Shown here in pieces: positions 60,309 through 64,000 of a stretch of DNA of 64,000 bases. The notes under the pieces were generated by a model. That model was not told where the DNA came from. It searched no databases and was given only the letters and a program-made list of their open reading frames with translations. The position numbers and the translations under genes were made by a program. The stretch is from DASSJM01 sp049587975 (lineage in GTDB: Bacteria > Actinomycetota > UBA4738 > HRBIN12): positions 1-64,000 of the forward strand of contig JBAVEY010000149.1 in the NCBI GenBank assembly GCA_049587975.1, given 5' to 3'. How positions within the stretch are numbered: position 1 is the first letter of the stretch; each line of letters starts with the position of its first letter.

Positions 60309-60779
60309 CTAGCCGTAGAAGATCACGGTGATCCAGATGCGATCGTCGGAGTGCACGATGCCGACGGCCGCGTGCTCGTAGACCCTGCGTAGGATGTTCT
60401 TGCGATGGTCGGTGCTCGCCATGAACGCGTCCTCCAGGCTGTCGAGGGACCCACCGACGCCGACGTTCTCCCCGCCCAGCTCCCACCGGTAGCCCTCGAG
60501 CGCGTCGCGGAGCTGATCTGCCGTCGAATGGAAGATGAAGCCTTTGTGAGCCATGGCCTGGCTGTGTGACTTTGCGTAGCGGGCCAGGCGGTCGGCGAAG
60601 GACAGAGCGCTTCGATCGTGAGTGGCGCGGTCGTGGTTGGTCAGTGCCAGCATGTATCGCCGGGGCCCGACCTTCTCCCCCATCGCCGTGCCACCCGCCG
60701 CTCCCACGAACAGCAGCACCGACACGAAGACGGCCAGGAGTCCTGCGAGCCCCCGGCCGCTGGTACTTCGCGCGACCAT
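60309..60779 (-). CDS. Secreted CAP/SCP (YkwD-like) domain protein
   Basis: This 156-residue protein has an N-terminal signal/anchor (11-28, LAGLLAVFVSVLLFVG) and a CAP domain (about 45-156): LTNHDRATHDRSALSF, AKSHSQAMA, GENVGVGG, the HRKNIL motif and VGIVHSDDRIWITVIFYG. The His of SHSQ and the Glu of GEN and the HR pair form the usual cavity. Bacterial CAP proteins are exported and of diverse, mostly unknown role. ATG 60779 begins the signal; GTG 60797 would add six residues. A GEMM-like riboswitch precedes it. Confidence 0.88.
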   Translation of the reverse strand: MVARSTSGRGLAGLLAVFVSVLLFVGAAGGTAMGEKVGPRRYMLALTNHDRATHDRSALSFADRLARYAKSHSQAMAHKGFIFHSTADQLRDALEGYRWELGGENVGVGGSLDSLEDAFMASTDHRKNILRRVYEHAAVGIVHSDDRIWITVIFYG

Positions 60780-60813
60780 GTCGAACCCCCGACTCACGGG
60801 TCCCGGAAGGGGA

Positions 60814-60920
60814 TCGAGCCCGCGGGCTCGAATCCTTCGGCAGCCCGGCCACCTCCCTCCCGACTTCGAGGGGCCCGAAGCCCTTGCGACCCACCGTCGG
60901 CGGCGGTTTGCGCTTGTCGG
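60814..60920 (-). promoter_or_regulatory. c-di-GMP-I (GEMM) riboswitch-like leader of the CAP gene
   Basis: Read on the minus strand, GCGCAAACC (60913-60905) is followed by a hairpin (CCGCCG/CGGTGG), then GGGTCGCAAGGGC, a second helix and AGGTGGCCGGGCTGCCGAAGG (60854-60834). This parallels the GEMM-I core: GGCAAACC, hairpin, GGGACGCAAAGCC and GGUAGCNGGGUUACCGAUGG. The last hairpin GGTGGC-CGG-GCTGCC keeps the receptor-loop shape with compensatory pairs. Next comes an 18-nt perfect palindrome TCGAGCCCGCGGGCTCGA (60831-60814), a plausible expression platform just before the start codon. Confidence 0.6.
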
Positions 60921-60993
60921 GACCGACCCGGTTGTGTCGTGGGTCTGTATCGGTCACTTCATAGGGCTGCTTGAGGACCGTGCCGCCAACGAT

Positions 60994-61010
60994 GGCTAGC
61001 TCAGCTAGCC
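60994..61010. other. 17-bp palindrome
   Basis: GGCTAGCT-C-AGCTAGCC is a perfect inverted repeat between the CAP riboswitch and gcvPB. It may be a terminator stem of gcvPB or an operator. The rest of 60921-61048 shows no gene. Confidence 0.4.
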
Positions 61011-61048
61011 GAGTGGGGCCGGCCCGCCTCCCTCTGCGAACGGCGCGG

Positions 61049-61069
61049 GTCGGCAGGCGTCCTGCCGAC
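61049..61069 (-). terminator. Hairpin after gcvPB
   Basis: GTCGGCAGG (61049-61057) pairs with CCTGCCGAC (61061-61069) with a 3-nt loop, 28 nt beyond the gcvPB stop. There is no T-tract. Confidence 0.55.
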
Positions 61070-61096
61070 GGAGCCGGCGGGGTTCTGGACGCTGGG

Positions 61097-62608
61097 CTAC
61101 CAGCGCAGGATCAGGTGGCGGGCGGCCCTGGCCTCGTCGAGGCGGCGTACCGGCGTCGTGACCGGGGCCTCGTGGAGCAGGTCCGGGTCCTCGTGGGCCT
61201 CCCGATGGGCCCGGACCAGCGCATCGGCGAACGCGTCGAGCGACTCCATGGTCTCGGTCTCGGTCGGTTCCACCATCATGGCTTCCTCGACCACCAACGG
61301 GAAGTAGACGGTCGAAGGGTGGTACCCGAGATCGATCAACCGTTTGGCGACGTCCATCGCCCGGATCCCGGTCGCCTCCTTGAGTGGCCGAGCCGTCGCC
61401 ACGAATTCGTGCATCGGCCGCCCGTCGGGATAGGCGAGCGGGAACGCGTCCTTGACGCGCTCCGCCAGGTAGTTCGCGTTCAGCACGGCGCGCTCGGCGA
61501 CCTCCCTCAGCCCGTCCCGGCCGTGCAGGAACACATACGCATAGGCGCGAACGAGGACCGCGAAGTTGCCGAGGAACCCGTGCATCCGGCCGATCGAGTC
61601 CGGCGCGTCGTGGTCGAGACGGAACGCGCCGCCTTCGTCGCGTTCGACCCGCGGTACCGGCAGGAAGGGCACCAGAGCCTCGGTCACGCCGACGGGCCCC
61701 GCGCCCGGCCCTCCCCCGCCGTGCGGCGTCGCGAAGGTCTTGTGCGTGTTGATGTGGACGATGTCGAAGCCCATGTCGCCCGGCCGGCATCGGCCGAGGA
61801 TCGCATTCAGGTTCGCGCCGTCGTAGTAGACGAGGCCCCCGATCCGGTGAACGGCCTCCGTCACGCGCTCGATCTCCTCCTCGAACATCCCTAGCGTGTT
61901 GGGGTTCGTGAGCATCAGGCCGGCGACGTCCTCGTCGATCAGCTTCTCGAGCGCCGACACGTCGACCAGGCCGCGTGCGTCGCTCGGGACGTGGAGCGCC
62001 TCGTAGCCGGCCAGTCGGACGCTGGCGGGGTTGGTCCCATGCGCGGAGTCCGGGATCGCGACCCGGCGGCGCTGCTGCCCCTGCCGCTCGTGGTGGGCGC
62101 GCATGATGAGCAGGCCGGTGAGCTCGCCGCAGGCGCCGGCGGGCGGCTGCAGGGTCGCCCGCGCCATCCCGGTGATCTCGCACAGCGCACGCTCGAGCCG
62201 CCACAGGAGCTCGAGCGACCCCTGGACCGAGTGGTCGGGCTGCTGTGGGTGGGCACGCTGGAACCCGGGGAGCTGGGCCACGTTCTCCGCGATCTTCGGG
62301 TTGTACTTCATCGAGCACGACCCCAGCGGGTAGAAGCCCGTATCCACTCCGTAGTTGAGCTGCGACAGACGCGTGTAGTGGCTCACGAGGTCCCGCTCGG
62401 CGATCTCCGGCAGGCCTGCCGGTGCTCGTCGAGCCTGCTCCGCTGACACGGCCACCTCCGGGACGTCGAGCTCGGGCAGGTTGAAGGCACGGCGACCAGG
62501 CCGGGACAGGTCCATGAGCGTCCCCTGCCGATCCGGCGGACCACCCACGCGCACGGGAGCCCCGACGCGCGGCGCCGGGTCGCCGGTCGGGGGCGCGGCG
62601 TCGCTCAC
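61097..62608 (-). CDS. gcvPB: Glycine dehydrogenase (decarboxylating), subunit 2
   Basis: This 503-residue protein is the PLP-bearing half of a two-subunit glycine decarboxylase (P-protein). The PLP-lysine motif is NTHKTFATPHGGGGPG. Others are SCSMKYNPK, DSAHGTNPAS and YYDGANLNAI. With gcvPA, GcvH and GcvT it cleaves glycine to CO2, ammonia and methylene-THF. GTG 62608 overlaps the gcvPA stop by 4 nt. The methylene-THF product joins the same pool that the 24-28 kb module feeds. Confidence 0.95.
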   Translation of the reverse strand: MSDAAPPTGDPAPRVGAPVRVGGPPDRQGTLMDLSRPGRRAFNLPELDVPEVAVSAEQARRAPAGLPEIAERDLVSHYTRLSQLNYGVDTGFYPLGSCSMKYNPKIAENVAQLPGFQRAHPQQPDHSVQGSLELLWRLERALCEITGMARATLQPPAGACGELTGLLIMRAHHERQGQQRRRVAIPDSAHGTNPASVRLAGYEALHVPSDARGLVDVSALEKLIDEDVAGLMLTNPNTLGMFEEEIERVTEAVHRIGGLVYYDGANLNAILGRCRPGDMGFDIVHINTHKTFATPHGGGGPGAGPVGVTEALVPFLPVPRVERDEGGAFRLDHDAPDSIGRMHGFLGNFAVLVRAYAYVFLHGRDGLREVAERAVLNANYLAERVKDAFPLAYPDGRPMHEFVATARPLKEATGIRAMDVAKRLIDLGYHPSTVYFPLVVEEAMMVEPTETETMESLDAFADALVRAHREAHEDPDLLHEAPVTTPVRRLDEARAARHLILRW

Positions 62609-63930
62609 GCGAGCACCTCCTTCATCGCCATCGCGAGACCGTCGATCTCCTCGCGCGACCGGCGTTCGGTCACGGCGACCAGGAGCGCGTAGCCATCGGC
62701 GTCCGGGAGCGGCACGCCGGCCAGGTACCCGCGTTCGAGGAGCGCGTCGCGGACCTCGTCGGCCGGGCGCGGCAGCCGGACCGGGAACTCCTTGAAGAAG
62801 GGCGCGCGCCCGAACAGCGGCTCGACCCCCGGAACGTCGCACAGGCGATCGGCGGCGTAGGCAGCCTTCGAGGCACACTGCCGTCCGAGCTCCTCGAGCC
62901 CACGCGGCCCGAGCCATCCGAGGTACACGGTCGCGGCGATCGCCATGAGCGTCTGGTTCGTGCAGATGTTCGACGTCGCTTTCTCACGACGGATGTGCTG
63001 TTCCCGCGCCTGGAGCGTGAGGACGTATCCCGTGCGCCCGTCCACGTCGCGGGTCTCACCCACGATCCGACCCGGGAGCCGCCGGACGTCATCCAGACGG
63101 GTCGCGATCACACCGAGGTAGGGGCCCCCGTGGTTCAGGTGGTTTCCGAGCACCTGCCCCTCGGCCACCGCGATGTCGGCCCGCAGCTCTCCGGGCGGCG
63201 CGAGCACCCCGAGCGAGAGGGGGTCGAACACCTGGATCGCCCGGGCACCGCCGGCGTGCGCCGCACCGAACAGGTCGCGAGCGGGCTCGAGCAGGCCGTA
63301 CGCGTTCGGGTGTTGGACGATCACGCACGCGACGTCGTCGGTCACCGCGGGCGCACCCCCTCGGCCCTCGTCCGTCGCGAAGGTCTCTGGCTCGTACCCC
63401 GCTCCCCTGCCGTAGGTCCGGAGCGTCTCGAGGTACCGGCGGTCGACCCCATCGCTCACCAGGACGCGGTCGCGTCCGGGCGAGGAACGCGCGAGGTTCA
63501 CGGCCTCCGCGAGGGCCGTGGCGCCGTCGTACAGGGACGCGTTCGAGACCTCGAGGCCGGTGAGCTCGCAGATCATCGACTGGTACTCGAACAGGGCCTG
63601 GAGCACGCCCTGGGAGAGCTCGGGCTGGTAGGGCGTGTACGACGTGTAGAACTCGGAGCGGCCGGCGAGGGCCCAGACGACGGCGGGCACGAAGTGGTCG
63701 TACGCGCCCGCCCCGGCGAAGCAGACCGCGTCCTCCGCGGAGCGGTTCCGGCCGGCGAGCGCCTTCAGGTCGGCGAGGATCTCCATCTCCGAGACGCCCT
63801 CGGGGACGTCCAGGGGCCGGTCCAGGCGAACGGTTTCGGGGATCCGGTCGAACAGCTCATCGACGCTCGACAGGCCGATGGCCCGGAGCATCTGGTCGAC
63901 GTCGTCGTCCGTGTGCGGCGCGAACCTCAT
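62605..63930 (-). CDS. gcvPA: Glycine dehydrogenase (decarboxylating), subunit 1
   Basis: This 441-residue partner of gcvPB is the other half of the P-protein. It begins RFAPHTDDDVDQMLRAIG and has FAGAGAYDHFVPAVV, FYTSYTPYQPELSQG and SNICTNQTLMAIAATVY, all typical. It lacks the PLP lysine, as expected. A -10-like TAGACT (63947-63942) lies 11 nt before the ATG. gcvT and gcvH are not in the window. Confidence 0.95.
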   Translation of the reverse strand: MRFAPHTDDDVDQMLRAIGLSSVDELFDRIPETVRLDRPLDVPEGVSEMEILADLKALAGRNRSAEDAVCFAGAGAYDHFVPAVVWALAGRSEFYTSYTPYQPELSQGVLQALFEYQSMICELTGLEVSNASLYDGATALAEAVNLARSSPGRDRVLVSDGVDRRYLETLRTYGRGAGYEPETFATDEGRGGAPAVTDDVACVIVQHPNAYGLLEPARDLFGAAHAGGARAIQVFDPLSLGVLAPPGELRADIAVAEGQVLGNHLNHGGPYLGVIATRLDDVRRLPGRIVGETRDVDGRTGYVLTLQAREQHIRREKATSNICTNQTLMAIAATVYLGWLGPRGLEELGRQCASKAAYAADRLCDVPGVEPLFGRAPFFKEFPVRLPRPADEVRDALLERGYLAGVPLPDADGYALLVAVTERRSREEIDGLAMAMKEVLA

Positions 63931-63941
63931 GCCGGATGCTG

Positions 63942-63947
63942 AGTCTA
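63942..63947 (-). promoter_or_regulatory. -10 box of gcvPA
   Basis: TAGACT (minus strand) ends 11 nt before the ATG at 63930. Confidence 0.4.
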
Positions 63948-63967
63948 GCCGGAAGGCGCCGCGGGCC

Positions 63968-64000
63968 TCAGCCCGAGACGTCCTCGAGCCCGTACTTCGA
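63968..64000 (-). CDS. Possible 3' end of another minus-strand gene (partial)
   Basis: The last ten codons before a TGA at 63970-63968 read SKYGLEDVSG and stay open to the window edge. The position upstream of gcvPA in the same direction suggests a gene of the glycine-cleavage operon or a neighbour. The fragment is too short to identify. Confidence 0.3.
   Translation of the reverse strand, partial: SKYGLEDVSG

Overview
The window is a GC-rich chromosomal segment of an actinobacterium (Actinomycetota). The evidence is a complete Pup-proteasome locus (mpa, dop, pup, prcB, prcA, pafA, pafB, pafC), the tatA-tatC-helY block in the order known from Mycobacterium, an Lnt-Ppm1 fusion, a DUF4193 protein, and many genes whose -10 box (TAnnnT) sits 6-8 nt before a GTG or ATG, as in leaderless actinobacterial transcripts. 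Synteny is actinobacterial but departs from the cultured groups: yvcK and whiA are missing between rapZ and gap, and a peptide ABC operon separates the glycolytic genes from secG. This suggests an uncultured or deep-branching lineage. Nothing here fixes the class, and no phage, IS element or CRISPR array is visible.

1-17.1 kb: the end of uvrA, a secreted double-cupredoxin lipoprotein, uvrC, rapZ, a glycolytic run (gap, pgk, tpiA, archaeal-type apgM), a five-gene oligopeptide ABC transporter in the order C-A-B-D-F, secG and tRNA-Leu(GAG). 17.1-20.4 kb is gene-poor: a decayed alpha/beta-hydrolase with its own terminator, two tiny membrane proteins and a HAD phosphatase. 20.6-28.0 kb: an ABC-F ATPase, a YtcJ-like amidohydrolase, then a one-carbon module with two tandem DmdA/GcvT-like folate-dependent demethylases followed by a MetV-like zinc protein and MetF. 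These four should move a methyl group from an unknown donor onto tetrahydrofolate and oxidise it to methylene-THF. The region between the two demethylase genes carries twin TGAA-N6-TTCA operators.

28.1-49.4 kb: an HtrA-like lipoprotein protease; a sulfur-carrier (ThiS/TtuB) domain fused to a TtuA-type tRNA thiolase; trmI; the Pup-proteasome system; a DUF3866 gene transcribed divergently from pafB through overlapping -10 boxes; tatA (with a duplicated amphipathic helix) and tatC; helY; a lipid kinase; and an M24 peptidase.

49.4-64 kb: cysS and a divergent FtsH-like membrane protease on the minus strand, an Lrp/AsnC regulator, a minimal reverse-transcriptase-fold protein, a second amidohydrolase, a promoter-driven structured RNA candidate, DUF4193, the Lnt-Ppm1 fusion, a sortase-type (LAFTG) surface protein facing a CAP-domain secreted protein preceded by a c-di-GMP-I (GEMM) riboswitch-like sequence, and the two-subunit glycine decarboxylase gcvPA-gcvPB. 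The best candidates for something undescribed are the demethylase/MetVF module, the mini reverse transcriptase, the ThiS-TtuA fusion and the 56.2 kb RNA.
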